Shown piece by piece: positions 1-9,398 of a DNA stretch of 64,000 bases (within the stretch, counting starts at the first letter, position 1; the number at the start of each line of letters is the position of its first letter). The notes below the pieces were generated by a model that worked only from the letters and a program-made list of their open reading frames with translations, was not told the origin of the DNA and made no database searches. The DNA comes from Paramagnetospirillum magneticum AMB-1 (GTDB taxonomy: Bacteria; Pseudomonadota; Alphaproteobacteria; Rhodospirillales; Magnetospirillaceae). Both the position numbers and the translations under genes were made by a program. The stretch spans positions 4,457,943 through 4,521,942 of the forward strand of contig NC_007626.1 in NCBI RefSeq assembly GCF_000009985.1, in the 5' to 3' direction.

Positions 1-719
1 TCGCGGATGGCATCGAAATCCTGCAGCATGCGCATCAGGTGGCCGCTGGGCGCCGCCGCCCCGTCGAAGCGGGTCTCCAGGATGCGGCGGTGCATGTCCA
101 TGGCCAGGCGGATATTGCCCTCGTGCAGGGCGTCTTCCACGAACAGGGCGCGCAGGCGGCGGAACACCTGCTCGAACAGGGCGGCGCCCAGGAACATCAG
201 CACCATCACCGCCAGGGAATTGAGCAGGCCGTGGGGCAGAACCCGGTCGTAGACCTGGGCGGAAAAGATCGGCGCGGCCAGGGCCAGGAAATTGGCCAGC
301 ATGCCGGCCAGTCCGGCGCGCACCACCATGGGCTTCCAGGACGCCAGCATGGCGGTCCACGAGGTGGGCTGGACGCTGTCGGCGCGGTCCAGGCGGGGCC
401 GCATGAACAGCAGGCGGCCGGGCTGGCCCTCGGGCGGGGCCATGACCAGGGCACGCGGCTCGCCCGGCCCCAGGACGACGCAGGGAAAAAGATCGGCCGA
501 CAGCTTGGCCGGATTGACGCCGTCCTCCACATGGGCGGCGAAGCCATAGCGCGACAGGGCGGTGATCCACGGCGCCTCGGCGGCGTCGGCCGTGGCCATG
601 CGGTAGGAATCCTTGAGCGCCGTCGCCGCCACCGCATGCCCCATGGCGCGCAGGCAGGCCGAGACGGCCCGGGCCTTGTCGTCCAGCCCCTCCAGCTCAA
701 CCGGCGTGGGGGGCAGCAT
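1..719 (-). CDS. Type I secretion ABC transporter (permease/ATPase), N-terminal part
   Basis: Partial: the gene runs off the left edge, so only about 239 N-terminal residues are visible. The first ~130 residues resemble the inactive C39-peptidase-like domain of type I exporters. After this comes the start of the transmembrane domain, with the family-typical stretch APIFSAQVYDRVLPH and a hydrophobic segment around residues 170-195. The ATPase domain lies outside the window. The chosen ATG overlaps the end of the TolC-like gene by 23 bases, which indicates translational coupling. Together the two would form the inner- and outer-membrane parts of a protein exporter; the adaptor and substrate are not in view. 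Confidence 0.8.
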   Translation of the reverse strand, partial: MLPPTPVELEGLDDKARAVSACLRAMGHAVAATALKDSYRMATADAAEAPWITALSRYGFAAHVEDGVNPAKLSADLFPCVVLGPGEPRALVMAPPEGQPGRLLFMRPRLDRADSVQPTSWTAMLASWKPMVVRAGLAGMLANFLALAAPIFSAQVYDRVLPHGLLNSLAVMVLMFLGAALFEQVFRRLRALFVEDALHEGNIRLAMDMHRRILETRFDGAAAPSGHLMRMLQDFDAIR

Positions 720-2181
720 CGGCGGTGGTCTCCGGCGGCGGGGTGTCGGTGAAGGTCTCGGACGGCGGGGCGTGGTCGATGCCCTGGGCGGCCTTGAGCC
801 GGGCCTTGGCGCCTTGCAGGTCGGAATAGAGGATGAAGCGGCGCAGCGTCGACAGCATGCCCGAGGCCTCCGCCTTGATCTCCTCCATGGCGCTGCCGCT
901 GCCCGCCTGCTTGGACTTGGCGGCCAGCCCGCTGATGCGGCGGTCGATGGCGGCCATCTGCTCGGTCAGGCGGTATTCCTTCAGCGCGTGGCGGACCTGG
1001 ATGTCGGCCACATGCACCTGGGTCAGCACCGCCATGCCCATGGCCAGGCGCCGGGTGCGGGTGGTCTCGGCGGTGTTCTGGGCGTTGCTGATCCGCTTGG
1101 GCGCCGAGACGATATCCATCAGGTTCCAGGCCATGTGGGCTCCGGCGTCGGCCCAGGCGTTGTACTTGATGAAGCTGTTGGAATCGTAGTGCCCGCCCAT
1201 GAACGGGCCGATGCCCGGCAGGGTCTTCAGCAATTCGGTGCGGATCTCGTTGCGGTCGATGCGGAACTGCACCTCTTCGGACTTCAGCTCCGGGCGGTTG
1301 GCCAGGGCCACCGCCTCCATGGCCTCGACGCTCGAGTCCGGGTCCTCGGCCGACAGGAAGGAATCGTCCTTCAGCTCGGCCAGCTCGAAGGCCGAGGCCG
1401 ACGGCATCCCCATATGCCCGGCCAGATCGGCCTTGGCGGTGGAGGTCTGGCGCTGCAACTCGGCGATCTGGCGCATGGTGTCGACGATGGCGCGCTGATG
1501 CCCCAGCATCTGCATGGGATCGCCCACCTTGGTGCGCTCGGCGGTCTCGGCGTCCTCCACCGACTTGACCAGCCGGGATTCCAGGGATCTGTACTTGCGG
1601 TTGGCGAATTCGTTGATCACCGCCTTCCAATAGGCGGCCTGAACGTCCTGGAGCAGCAGGTGCTGGGCGCGGCGGCGCTTTTCCGCCGCCAGGACCACCT
1701 TGTCCTCCTCCTGATCGGAACGCACCAGGGCGATGCCGAAATCCACCAGGTTCCACGAGGCGGTCAGGTCGCCGGTACGGCCGATCACATCCTCGCCGGT
1801 GCTGTAATCATTGCTGATGGCGCCGGTGCCGACATCCTTCGACGTAGTCAGCTTCCTCGGGCCGCGCTTGGACCATCGTCCCTTGGCGGCCAGTTCCGGC
1901 AGCATGGCGAACAGCGACATGTCGGCCTTGCCGGCGGCCAGAACCTCCTCCAGCTCCTTGACCCGTGCATCGAGATTGTGGGCCACCGCCAGCTTCATGG
2001 CGTCCTCGACCGAGAGCGGCCGTTTCAGCATCTCCTGGGGCAGGGATTGCGCATGCCGGTTGATCTCCTCGCGGATCTCGGCCAGATCCTCGGGCATGAC
2101 CGAGCACGCGGACAGCAATGCCGCCGTGCTCACCCCCAGGACCGCGTTGCGAAACCCCCTCCGCACGGATACCCCCTTCAC
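697..2181 (-). CDS. TolC-family outer-membrane efflux/secretion protein
   Basis: The protein has 494 residues, the usual size for TolC-type channel proteins. It starts with a basic N-terminus and a hydrophobic stretch ending in LLSAC at residues 21-25, a plausible lipoprotein signal. The rest is long, mostly helical and rich in Ala, Glu and Arg, as in the repeated coiled-coil hairpins of outer-membrane efflux proteins. It lies directly upstream of, and overlaps, the type I secretion ABC transporter, so its likely role is the outer-membrane duct of that exporter. The family call is firm in context; the secreted substrate is unknown. Confidence 0.8.
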   Translation of the reverse strand: MKGVSVRRGFRNAVLGVSTAALLSACSVMPEDLAEIREEINRHAQSLPQEMLKRPLSVEDAMKLAVAHNLDARVKELEEVLAAGKADMSLFAMLPELAAKGRWSKRGPRKLTTSKDVGTGAISNDYSTGEDVIGRTGDLTASWNLVDFGIALVRSDQEEDKVVLAAEKRRRAQHLLLQDVQAAYWKAVINEFANRKYRSLESRLVKSVEDAETAERTKVGDPMQMLGHQRAIVDTMRQIAELQRQTSTAKADLAGHMGMPSASAFELAELKDDSFLSAEDPDSSVEAMEAVALANRPELKSEEVQFRIDRNEIRTELLKTLPGIGPFMGGHYDSNSFIKYNAWADAGAHMAWNLMDIVSAPKRISNAQNTAETTRTRRLAMGMAVLTQVHVADIQVRHALKEYRLTEQMAAIDRRISGLAAKSKQAGSGSAMEEIKAEASGMLSTLRRFILYSDLQGAKARLKAAQGIDHAPPSETFTDTPPPETTADAAPHAG

Positions 2182-2265
2182 TCAAATCATTCGAACCCGA
2201 CGCTGCACTATGGCCGAAGGAGTCTGAATGTTTCATGAAGATCCCACGCTATCCCATTGTTATAG

Positions 2266-3558
2266 TTAGGCAACCGTCGATGGTGACCAGCGGCGCACGC
2301 TGACCAGTCCGCTGCGCCCCTTGACCTTGTTTTCCTCGGCGGCGGAAAAGCCGGTTTCCGGCAGGCCCGAACGGCGCAGCGCCAGTTCGTCGATGACCAG
2401 TTGACCGGCCTCGGCCAGGGAGCACAGCCGGGCCGCGAGATTGACGCTGTCGCCGATCACCGTGAAGTCCTGGCGCTCCTTGGGGCCGATGGCGCCGAGG
2501 ATGGCCTCGCCGTCATACAGGCCGATGCCGATGGACCGCGCCATTGGGCGCGCCGCCAGATCGGCCAGCAGGGCCTGGGCGGCGGCCAGGGCGCGGGCCT
2601 CGCGGTCGCTGCCTTCGAAGCGGACCAGCAGGGCGTCGCCGATCATCTTGTCCACGTCGCCGCCATGGGCGGTGACGATTTCCACCTGGCGGGTCATCAG
2701 TTCGTTGAGGAAATCCACCGTGGCCTTGGGCGGATGGAACTCGGCCAGGCTGGAGAAATCGCGGACGTCGGAATAGAACAGAGTCATGCCGGCCCGCGTG
2801 GTCGGCACCACGCCGTCGGGGGACAGCCGCGCCGCCGCGCCGGCGCTTTGCGACACGAAGCGCTCCAACTGGCGGCGGAGATTCTGCTGCACGGTGACCC
2901 GGCCGTCGATATCGGCCTGGGCCTTGCTCACCACCCGGTACAGCCAGACGCCGAAGGCCAGCATGATGACGGCGGGCAGCACGGCGAAGCGGGCGAAGCT
3001 GTCGAAGATGATGTCGTCGAGAACGCTGGACGGCTCGTAGACCTCGAATGCGATGACGTGGCCGCCGCTTTCGACGGGAACATAGATCTCGTAGAGGGAG
3101 AGGTCGCCGCGAGTGGTGGTCTCGATCTCGGGCCGCCTGTCGCGCAGCACGCTGCGCAGCACCGCATTCTCCTCGCGCACGCCCACGTCGGCGCTGTCGG
3201 TGGCATAAAGCGTGATGCCGCGCTCGTTGAAGATCTTCAAGGTGAAGACGTGGCCGTCATTGGCCACCGCCTCCAGCAGAAAGCGGGCGCGGGCGCCGGC
3301 CGGATCGGAGAGCACCGCCGCCGGATTGTCACCTCCCACCAGCCGCGCCCAGGTCTCGGCCTCGGCCTTCTCCACCAGATGCACGGTGTTTTCCACCCGG
3401 CGCTGGGTGGTTTCCAGGTAGACGCGGCGTTCCAGGGAGGTGACCGACAGCCAGCCGCCGCCCAGCAGGATCAGGGCGGAGACCGCCAGGGCCGGAATCA
3501 TCCGGGTGAGATACAGGCGACGAATGGGAAACGGCTGGTCGATGATTCCGGTGATCAT
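2266..3558 (-). CDS. Membrane-bound class III adenylate cyclase
   Basis: 430 residues. A transmembrane helix at about 20-42 and a second near 190-210 bracket a periplasmic sensor region. The cyclase domain follows at about 255-420. The expected catalytic residues are visible: the metal-binding aspartates in FYSDVRDF and MIGDALLVRF, the adenine-selecting lysine in DKMIGD, the aspartate in RQDFTVIGDSVN, and the transition-state Asn/Arg in NLAARL. This pattern predicts ATP rather than GTP as substrate, giving cAMP. The start has a strong GGGGGG ribosome site just upstream. It reads in the same direction as the secretion genes but is separated by 84 bases, so co-regulation is not established. Confidence 0.88.
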   Translation of the reverse strand: MITGIIDQPFPIRRLYLTRMIPALAVSALILLGGGWLSVTSLERRVYLETTQRRVENTVHLVEKAEAETWARLVGGDNPAAVLSDPAGARARFLLEAVANDGHVFTLKIFNERGITLYATDSADVGVREENAVLRSVLRDRRPEIETTTRGDLSLYEIYVPVESGGHVIAFEVYEPSSVLDDIIFDSFARFAVLPAVIMLAFGVWLYRVVSKAQADIDGRVTVQQNLRRQLERFVSQSAGAAARLSPDGVVPTTRAGMTLFYSDVRDFSSLAEFHPPKATVDFLNELMTRQVEIVTAHGGDVDKMIGDALLVRFEGSDREARALAAAQALLADLAARPMARSIGIGLYDGEAILGAIGPKERQDFTVIGDSVNLAARLCSLAEAGQLVIDELALRRSGLPETGFSAAEENKVKGRSGLVSVRRWSPSTVA

Positions 3559-3818
3559 GCTTGCCCCCCGATGGCAGCTTGAGGAATGAACCCAGGGGCT
3601 ACCCTAGCCAGCCCCGGATGAACGGGGCCTGAACGGTGCGCCATCCGTCTGCCGCACGGCTGGGCTGTCGCCACGGCAGATCGATATTCTTGGGCATGGC
3701 GGGGGGAAACGTGATATCTCACCGCGTTGCTTCCCGCGCCTTCGCGGAAAGCCCGGGATCGCGCTCCCCCCATCGGGCCGGGCCGTCCCCTCCTTCTGAA
3801 GAAAGCACCCCTCTGTCC

Positions 3819-5579
3819 ATGGATTTCTTTCCCGCGGGTCATCCGCTGCTCAAGGCTCTGACCGAGCGCGACTACACCGATCCCACCGCCGTTCAGGAAG
3901 CGGTTCTCGAGCCCGGCGCCGCCGGCCGCGACCTGCTGGTCTCGGCCCAGACCGGTTCGGGCAAGACCGTCGCTTACGGCCTGGCCATTGCCGACACCTT
4001 GCTGGGCGACGCTTTCGTGCTGGAGCCGGCGGCCGAGCCGCTGGCGCTGATCGTCGCCCCCACCCGTGAGCTGGCGCTGCAGGTCCACCGCGAGCTGACC
4101 TGGCTGTACGAGCATGCCGGCGCCCGCGTGGTGTCGTGCGTCGGTGGCATGGACCCGCGCGCCGAACAGCGCATGCTGGGCCAGGGCGCCCACATCGTGG
4201 TGGGCACCCCCGGTCGCCTGCGCGACCATCTGGAGCGCGGCGGCCTGCGCATCAACCGCCTGAAGGCGGTGGTGCTGGACGAGGCCGACGAGATGCTCGA
4301 CCTCGGCTTCCGCGAGGATCTGGAATTCATCCTGGAGGCCACGCCCCAGGAGCGCCGCACCCTGCTGTTCTCGGCCACTTTGCCCCACGGCATCGTCGCC
4401 ATGGCCAAGCGCTATCAGCGCAATGCCTGGCGCATCGCCGTCTCGGCCGGAACCCAGGGCCATGCCGACATCGAATACCGCGCCGTGCGGGTGGCTCCCA
4501 ACGAGATCGAGCACGCGGTGGTCAACCTGCTGCGCTATTTCGAGTCGCCCACCGCCATGGTGTTCTGCAACACCCGCGATTCCGTGCGCCATCTCCAAGC
4601 CATCCTGCTGGAGCGCGGCTTCGCCGCCGTGGCGCTGTCGGGCGAGTTGGGCCAGAACGAGCGCAACAACGCGCTGCAGGCGCTGCGTGACGGCCGCGCC
4701 CGGGTCTGCGTCGCCACCGACGTGGCGGCCCGCGGCATCGACCTGCCCAATCTGGGACTGGTCATCCATGCCGAGCTGCCCCAGAACGCCCAGACCCTGC
4801 AGCACCGCTCGGGCCGCACCGGCCGGGCGGGCAAGAAGGGCGTCAGCGTCCTGCTGGTTCTGCTGTCGCGGCGGCGCAAGGCGGACATGCTGCTGCAGAC
4901 CGCCGGCGTCCAGGCCATCTGGAGCGGCGCGCCGTCGGCCGAGGACATCCGCAAGCTGGACCAGGAGCGCCTGCTGACCAGCCCGCTGCTGTCCGAGGAA
5001 AACACCGAGGACGATCTGGCCATGGCCAAGGCCCTGCTGGCCGAGCGCCCGGCCGAGGACATCGCCGCCGCCCTGGTGCGCATGTACCGCTCGCATCTGC
5101 CCGCCGCCGAGGAAGTGTTCGATCCCGGCCCCGGCAATCCATCGCGGGAGCCCCGCGAACACCGCGAGCGCGAGCCCCGCCCGCCGCGGGAAGGCAAAGG
5201 CCCCGGCCTGCCCGGCGGCTCGGTGTGGTTCCGCATGAATATCGGCCGGCAGAAGAACGCCGATCCGCGTTGGCTGATCCCCATGATCTGCCGCCAGGGC
5301 AAGGTTACCAAGGCCGAGATCGGCGCCATCCGCATCTTCGAGCGGGAGACCCGCTTCGAGATCGACGCCGGCCACGCCGACCGCTTCGCCACCGCGCTAC
5401 GCCAGATCGAGAAGGCCGAAGTGCGCATCGAGCGTCTGGCCGAGCATGCCGCCGAGCCTGCCGCCGCCGCCCGGCCCGACGACCGGCCCCGTCCCCCCGC
5501 CGGGGTCAAGCCCATGGGGCCGAAGAAGGCGCCCTGGAAGGACAAGAAGGACGGTCACCGCAAGGGCAAGCCGGCCTGA
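3819..5579 (+). CDS. DEAD-box ATP-dependent RNA helicase, DbpA-like
   Basis: 586 residues from the ATG at 3819; the frame is open further upstream, but residue 1 here fits the start of the Q-motif region. The helicase motifs occur in order: AQTGSGKT, PTRELALQ, TPGRLRDH, DEADEMLDLGF, SATLP, then VFCNTRDS, ATDVAARGID and HRSGRTGRAG in the second RecA domain. A basic Arg/Glu/Pro-rich linker at roughly 440-475 leads to a C-terminal DbpA-type RNA-binding domain (RMNIGRQKNADPRWLIPMI). The likely role is remodelling rRNA during large-subunit assembly. The gene is transcribed divergently from the cyclase across a 260-base gap that should hold both promoters. Confidence 0.9.
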   Translation: MDFFPAGHPLLKALTERDYTDPTAVQEAVLEPGAAGRDLLVSAQTGSGKTVAYGLAIADTLLGDAFVLEPAAEPLALIVAPTRELALQVHRELTWLYEHAGARVVSCVGGMDPRAEQRMLGQGAHIVVGTPGRLRDHLERGGLRINRLKAVVLDEADEMLDLGFREDLEFILEATPQERRTLLFSATLPHGIVAMAKRYQRNAWRIAVSAGTQGHADIEYRAVRVAPNEIEHAVVNLLRYFESPTAMVFCNTRDSVRHLQAILLERGFAAVALSGELGQNERNNALQALRDGRARVCVATDVAARGIDLPNLGLVIHAELPQNAQTLQHRSGRTGRAGKKGVSVLLVLLSRRRKADMLLQTAGVQAIWSGAPSAEDIRKLDQERLLTSPLLSEENTEDDLAMAKALLAERPAEDIAAALVRMYRSHLPAAEEVFDPGPGNPSREPREHREREPRPPREGKGPGLPGGSVWFRMNIGRQKNADPRWLIPMICRQGKVTKAEIGAIRIFERETRFEIDAGHADRFATALRQIEKAEVRIERLAEHAAEPAAAARPDDRPRPPAGVKPMGPKKAPWKDKKDGHRKGKPA

Positions 5580-5591
5580 ACGCACATTGTG

Positions 5592-5620
5592 TTGACTCTG
5601 GAGACGGGTCGGACTAAAAA
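5592..5620 (+). promoter_or_regulatory. Candidate sigma-70 promoter for ffh
   Basis: TTGACT at 5592-5597 and TAAAAA at 5615-5620 are separated by 17 bases, about 95 bases upstream of ffh. The -35 is good and the -10 weak. A hairpin overlaps it, so the two readings compete. Confidence 0.4.
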
Positions 5621-5635
5621 CCGACCCTCTTCAGA
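5606..5635 (+). terminator. Small hairpin after the helicase gene, possible terminator
   Basis: GGGTCGG at 5606-5612 pairs with CCGACCC at 5621-5627 over a loop of eight bases, followed by a weakly T-rich stretch. It sits 26 bases after the helicase stop. The U-tract is poor, so termination is only possible. Confidence 0.35.
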
Positions 5636-5716
5636 TTTCTGGAGATCACCGCCTCCGAGGAGGCCCGCTGGTCCGCGAGTTTCGCGCACCGGCGTGTAAT
5701 CGTTTATGGACGGATC

Positions 5717-7081
5717 ATGTTCGAGAGCTTGAGCTCAAGACTGGGTAAGGTGTTCGAGAAGCTGACGGGCCGTGGCGCCCTGTCGGAAGCCGACGTCACC
5801 GATGCCCTGCGCGAGGTTCGCGTCGCCCTGCTCGAGGCCGACGTTGCGCTCTCCGTGGTCAAGGAATTCATCGGCCGGGTCAAGGCCCGCGCCGTCGGCG
5901 CCGAGGTGATCAAGTCGGTCAGCCCCGGCCAGATGGTGGTCAAGATCGTCCATGACGAACTGATCGCCACCCTGGGGACCAAGGGCACCGAGCTCAACCT
6001 GTCGGCCGTGCCGCCGGTGGTCATCCTGATGGTCGGCCTGCAAGGCTCGGGCAAGACCACCACTTCGGCCAAGATCGCGCTGAAGCTCAAGAAAGAGAAG
6101 AAGAAGGTCCTGCTGGCCTCGCTGGACGTCTACCGTCCCGCCGCCCAGCAGCAATTGCAGATTCTGGCCGGACAGGCTGAAGTGGGCAGCCTGCCCATCG
6201 TCATGGGCGAGATGCCGGTGGCCATCTCCAAGCGCGCCCTGGATGTGGGCCGCAAGGAAGGCTACGACGTCGTCATCCTCGACACCGCCGGCCGCCTGCA
6301 CATCGATCAGGAGCTGATGGCCGAGGTCGCCGCCGTGCGCGACGCCGCCAAGCCCACCGAGACCCTGCTGGTCACCGATGCCATGGTCGGTCAGGACGCC
6401 GTCACCCTGGCGCGTGAATTCAACGAGAAGGTCGGCGTCACCGGCATCGTTCTCACCCGCATCGACGGCGACGCCCGTGGCGGCGCCGCCCTGTCCATGC
6501 GCGCTATCACCGGGCGGCCCATCAAGTTCCTGGGCGCCGGCGAAAAGCTCGACGCGCTGGAAGTCTTCCACCCGGACCGTATCGCCGGACGCATTCTCGG
6601 CATGGGCGACGTGGTCGGCCTGGTCGAGAAGGCCATGGAGACCCTGGACCAGGAAGAAGCCGAACGCCTTGCCAAGCGCATGGAGAAGGGCAAGTTCGAC
6701 CTGGACGACATGCGCAAGCAATTCGCCCAGGTGCGCAAGATGGGTGACCTGAAGGGCATCCTCGGCATGCTGCCCGGCATCGGCAAGATGGCCGGCGCCC
6801 TGAAGGACGCCAATATCGACAACAAGATGGTCGCCCGCCAGGAAGCGATCATCACGTCCATGACCAAGGCCGAGCGCCGTAATCCCGACCTGATCAAGGC
6901 GTCGCGCAAGAAGCGCATCGCCGCGGGTGCCGGGGTCGAGGTCCAGGACGTCAATAAGCTGCTCAAGCAGTATCAGCAGATGGCCGACATGATGAAGAAG
7001 GTCGGCAAGCTGGGTCAGAAAGGGCTGATGCGACACGGCATCGGCGGCCTTTTGCCCCCCGGCATGAAGTTCGGGCGCTGA
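5717..7081 (+). CDS. ffh: Signal recognition particle GTPase Ffh (SRP54)
   Basis: 454 residues, the normal length for bacterial Ffh. An N-terminal helical bundle is followed by the G domain with GLQGSGKTTTSAKIA (P-loop, about residues 105-119), DVYRPAAQQQL, DTAGRLHID and the guanine-specificity TRIDGDARGG. A methionine-rich M domain (about 325-430) binds 4.5S RNA and signal peptides. With FtsY it delivers nascent membrane proteins to the translocon. It heads the series ffh-rpsP-rimM-trmD-rplS, which is the classical bacterial order. Confidence 0.97.
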   Translation: MFESLSSRLGKVFEKLTGRGALSEADVTDALREVRVALLEADVALSVVKEFIGRVKARAVGAEVIKSVSPGQMVVKIVHDELIATLGTKGTELNLSAVPPVVILMVGLQGSGKTTTSAKIALKLKKEKKKVLLASLDVYRPAAQQQLQILAGQAEVGSLPIVMGEMPVAISKRALDVGRKEGYDVVILDTAGRLHIDQELMAEVAAVRDAAKPTETLLVTDAMVGQDAVTLAREFNEKVGVTGIVLTRIDGDARGGAALSMRAITGRPIKFLGAGEKLDALEVFHPDRIAGRILGMGDVVGLVEKAMETLDQEEAERLAKRMEKGKFDLDDMRKQFAQVRKMGDLKGILGMLPGIGKMAGALKDANIDNKMVARQEAIITSMTKAERRNPDLIKASRKKRIAAGAGVEVQDVNKLLKQYQQMADMMKKVGKLGQKGLMRHGIGGLLPPGMKFGR

Positions 7082-7160
7082 CCGGCGCCCAAAGGTTATT
7101 TGAGGTTCGGGCGGTTCTCCGCCCAAGGTTATTCGGTTTCGAACAGAGGAAGACCAAAGA

Positions 7161-7532
7161 ATGGCTCTGAAGATTCGTCTTTCCCGCGGCGGCGCCAAGA
7201 AGCGTCCGTTCTACAAGATCGTTGTCGCCGACGCCCGTGCGCCGCGCGATGGCCGCTTCATCGAGAAGGTCGGCACCTACAACCCCATGCTGCCCAATGA
7301 CAACGGCCAGCGCTGGATCCTCGACGAGGACCGCGTCAAGCATTGGCTGTCCGTCGGCGCCCAGCCCACCGACCGTCTGGTCCGCTTCTTCGCCGACAAG
7401 GGCCTGGTCGCCAAGCCGGTCCGCGCCGAGCAGACCAAGCAGCCCCAGCCCAAGGCCAAGGCGCAGCAGCGCGCCAAGGACCAGGCCGAGCGCGACGCGG
7501 CTGCCGCCGCCGAAGCCGCTGCGGGCGAGTAA
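7161..7532 (+). CDS. rpsP: 30S ribosomal protein S16
   Basis: 123 residues starting MALKIRLSRGGAKKRPFYKIV, the signature N-terminus of S16. The core ends near residue 80. An Ala/Lys/Gln-rich tail of about 40 residues follows, as is common in alphaproteobacteria. The protein binds 16S rRNA early in small-subunit assembly. It lies 79 bases after ffh and six bases before rimM. A short GC hairpin (7109-7124) lies in the ffh-rpsP gap but has no T-run after it. Confidence 0.97.
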   Translation: MALKIRLSRGGAKKRPFYKIVVADARAPRDGRFIEKVGTYNPMLPNDNGQRWILDEDRVKHWLSVGAQPTDRLVRFFADKGLVAKPVRAEQTKQPQPKAKAQQRAKDQAERDAAAAAEAAAGE

Positions 7533-7538
7533 TCACCC

Positions 7539-8069
7539 GTGGGACCTCGTGTCCGCGTCGGCGTGATCGTCGGCGTCCATGGGGTCCGGGGTGCGGTCCG
7601 CATCAAGAGCTTCACCGAGGATCCGGCCGATATCGGCTTTTACTCCCCGGTGGAGAACGAGGCGGGCAGCATCAAGTATCGGCTGAAGGTGACGGGCGAG
7701 GTCAAGGGCCTGGTCATCGCCACGCTGGACGGGATTGGCGACCGCGACGCCGCCGAGGCGCTGAAGGGCACCGAATTATGGGTTGCCCGCGAGCGTCTGC
7801 CCAGATTGGCCGAGGACGAGTTCCTCTATTCCGATCTGATCGGGCTGGTGGCGGAAGGGGTTGACGGCAAAAGGTTGGGCATCGTGAAAGCGGTGGCCGA
7901 TTACGGGGCCGGTGACGTGCTGGACATCAAGCTGGAGCCGAAAGGCGACATGATGGTGCCCTTCACCCAGGCCTCGGTGCCGGAAGTGGATATTGCGGGC
8001 GGTCGTCTGGTGGTGGTTCCGCCGGTCTACGCGCCCGACGAGAACGAGGAGAAGAGTGGTGGAGCATAA
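7539..8069 (+). CDS. rimM: Ribosome maturation factor RimM
   Basis: 176 residues from a GTG start six bases after rpsP. The N-terminal RimM beta-barrel opens with [21 protein letters not shown], and the C-terminal PRC-barrel domain contains [18 protein letters not shown] and the late motif [20 protein letters not shown]. It binds S19 and assists maturation of the 30S head. Its 3' end overlaps the trmD start by about 11 bases, implying coupled translation. Confidence 0.95.
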
Positions 8070-8775
8070 GGAGCCCTGGCGGGCGACGCTGCTCACCATC
8101 TTCCCAGAGATGTTTCCGGGGCCTCTGGGCCTGTCTTTGGCAGGCCGGGCGCTGGAGGAGGGCAAGTGGGCTCTCGACGCGGTGGATATCCGAGGCTTTG
8201 CTTCGGGCAAGCACCGGTCGGTGGACGACTCGCCCTTCGGCGGTGGAGCCGGAATGGTGATGCGTCCCGACGTGCTGGACGCCGCCATCCACGGCACCCC
8301 AGCGCCGGGGCCTCTGGTCTACATGACGCCGCGCGGCCGGCTGTTGAACCAGGATCTGGTTCGCGAGCTGGCGGCGGGGCCGGGTGTGAGAGTTCTGTGC
8401 GGGCGTTTCGAAGGGGTTGACCAGCGCTTGCTGGAAGCCCACGGAGCGCTCGAGGTCAGTGCCGGCGATTTCGTCCTTTCGGGCGGCGAGCCGGCGGCAC
8501 TGGTGATGTTGGACGCCATCGTCCGCCTGCTTCCCGGCGTGATCGGGAAGGAGGAGTCGCTGGCGGAAGAGAGCTTCGAATGGGGATCGCTGGAATATCC
8601 CCATTATACCCGCCCCCAGGTGTGGGACGGGCGAACGGTGCCGGAGGTCCTGCTTTCCGGTCACCACGAAAAGATACGCGCCTGGCGGAAGCGTCAGGCA
8701 GAGGACATAACCCGGCAGCGCCGGCCCGATCTGTGGGATCGGTACGTCGCCGCCAAGAACCTGAGTGAGGGTTGA
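8059..8775 (+). CDS. trmD: tRNA (guanine37-N1)-methyltransferase
   Basis: 238 residues if started at the GTG at 8059. An AGGAGA ribosome site at 8047-8052 is six bases before it, whereas the adjacent GTG at 8056 would be too close. The frame is open further upstream but lies inside rimM. Conserved TrmD features are [12 protein letters not shown], the trefoil-knot SAM site ([48 protein letters not shown]) and the C-terminal YTRPQVWDG. It methylates G37 next to the anticodon, preventing frameshifts. Confidence 0.95.
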
Positions 8776-8778
8776 GCC

Positions 8779-9225
8779 ATGGTTAACATCATTGAGCAGC
8801 TCGAGAAGGAGCAGATCGAGAAGCTGACCGCCGATCGCGGCGTCCCCAGCTTTGCTCCGGGCGATACGCTGAAGGTCAACGTCAAGGTGATCGAAGGCAA
8901 CCGCGAGCGCGTCCAGGCCTATGAGGGCGTCTGCATCGCCCGCAAGAACGACGGCCTGAACTCGTCCTTCGTGGTCCGCAAGATCTCCTACGGCGAAGGC
9001 GTCGAGCGTATCTTCCCGCTGTACTCGCCCAACATCGCCTCCATCGAGGTGGTGCGTCGTGGCGACGTGCGTCGGGCCAAGCTGTACTACCTGCGCGACC
9101 GTCGCGGCAAGTCGGCCCGTATCGCCGAGCAGACCACCGGCCATTCCGGCAAGGTTGCGGCCGCCGAGCGCGCCGACGCCGCCGCCGTCAAGGCCGCCAA
9201 GGTGGCTGCCGCCAAGGTCGAGTAG
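8779..9225 (+). CDS. rplS: 50S ribosomal protein L19
   Basis: 148 residues. The core has FAPGDTLKVNVKVIEGNRERVQAYEGV and RVFPLYSP-like IFPLYSPNIASIEVVRRGDVRRAKLYYLR, followed by a lysine/alanine-rich tail of about 35 residues that is longer than in enterobacteria. It starts three bases after the trmD stop. It is the last gene of the ffh-rplS operon; a hairpin 40 bases downstream probably ends that transcript. Confidence 0.97.
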   Translation: MVNIIEQLEKEQIEKLTADRGVPSFAPGDTLKVNVKVIEGNRERVQAYEGVCIARKNDGLNSSFVVRKISYGEGVERIFPLYSPNIASIEVVRRGDVRRAKLYYLRDRRGKSARIAEQTTGHSGKVAAAERADAAAVKAAKVAAAKVE

Positions 9226-9264
9226 TCTCGTCCTTTCGGTTCCTTGGTTCCTGCTCTTCCGTTC

Positions 9265-9297
9265 AGCCTCCTTCCCATCGGGGAGGGGGCTGTTTCG
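9265..9297 (+). terminator. Probable terminator after rplS
   Basis: A 13-base arm at 9265-9277 pairs with 9281-9293 (two G-U pairs, three-base loop), followed by TTTC. It lies 40 bases after the rplS stop. The U-tract is short. Confidence 0.6.
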
Positions 9298-9322
9298 GGG
9301 ACTGGACGTTTGACTGGGTGGT

Positions 9323-9368
9323 GCGGCCTCTTGCCGACGGGCGTTCGCGTCCCGAGATATCAGGCCGC
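9323..9368 (+). promoter_or_regulatory. Structured leader ahead of leuC
   Basis: GCGGCCT at 9323-9329 can pair with AGGCCGC at 9362-9368. Inside this outer stem is a second GC hairpin capped by TTCG. The structure ends 30 bases before the leuC start. No leader peptide with a leucine run was recognised, so classical leu attenuation is not supported. Confidence 0.4.
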
Positions 9369-9398
9369 CTGAGTGCTGCTTCATTCTAGGGATTCGAC

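Noticed and set aside
3555..5375. A minus-strand open frame of 606 residues
   Set aside because: It is antisense to the DEAD-box helicase, whose motifs are unambiguous, and its translation is low complexity.
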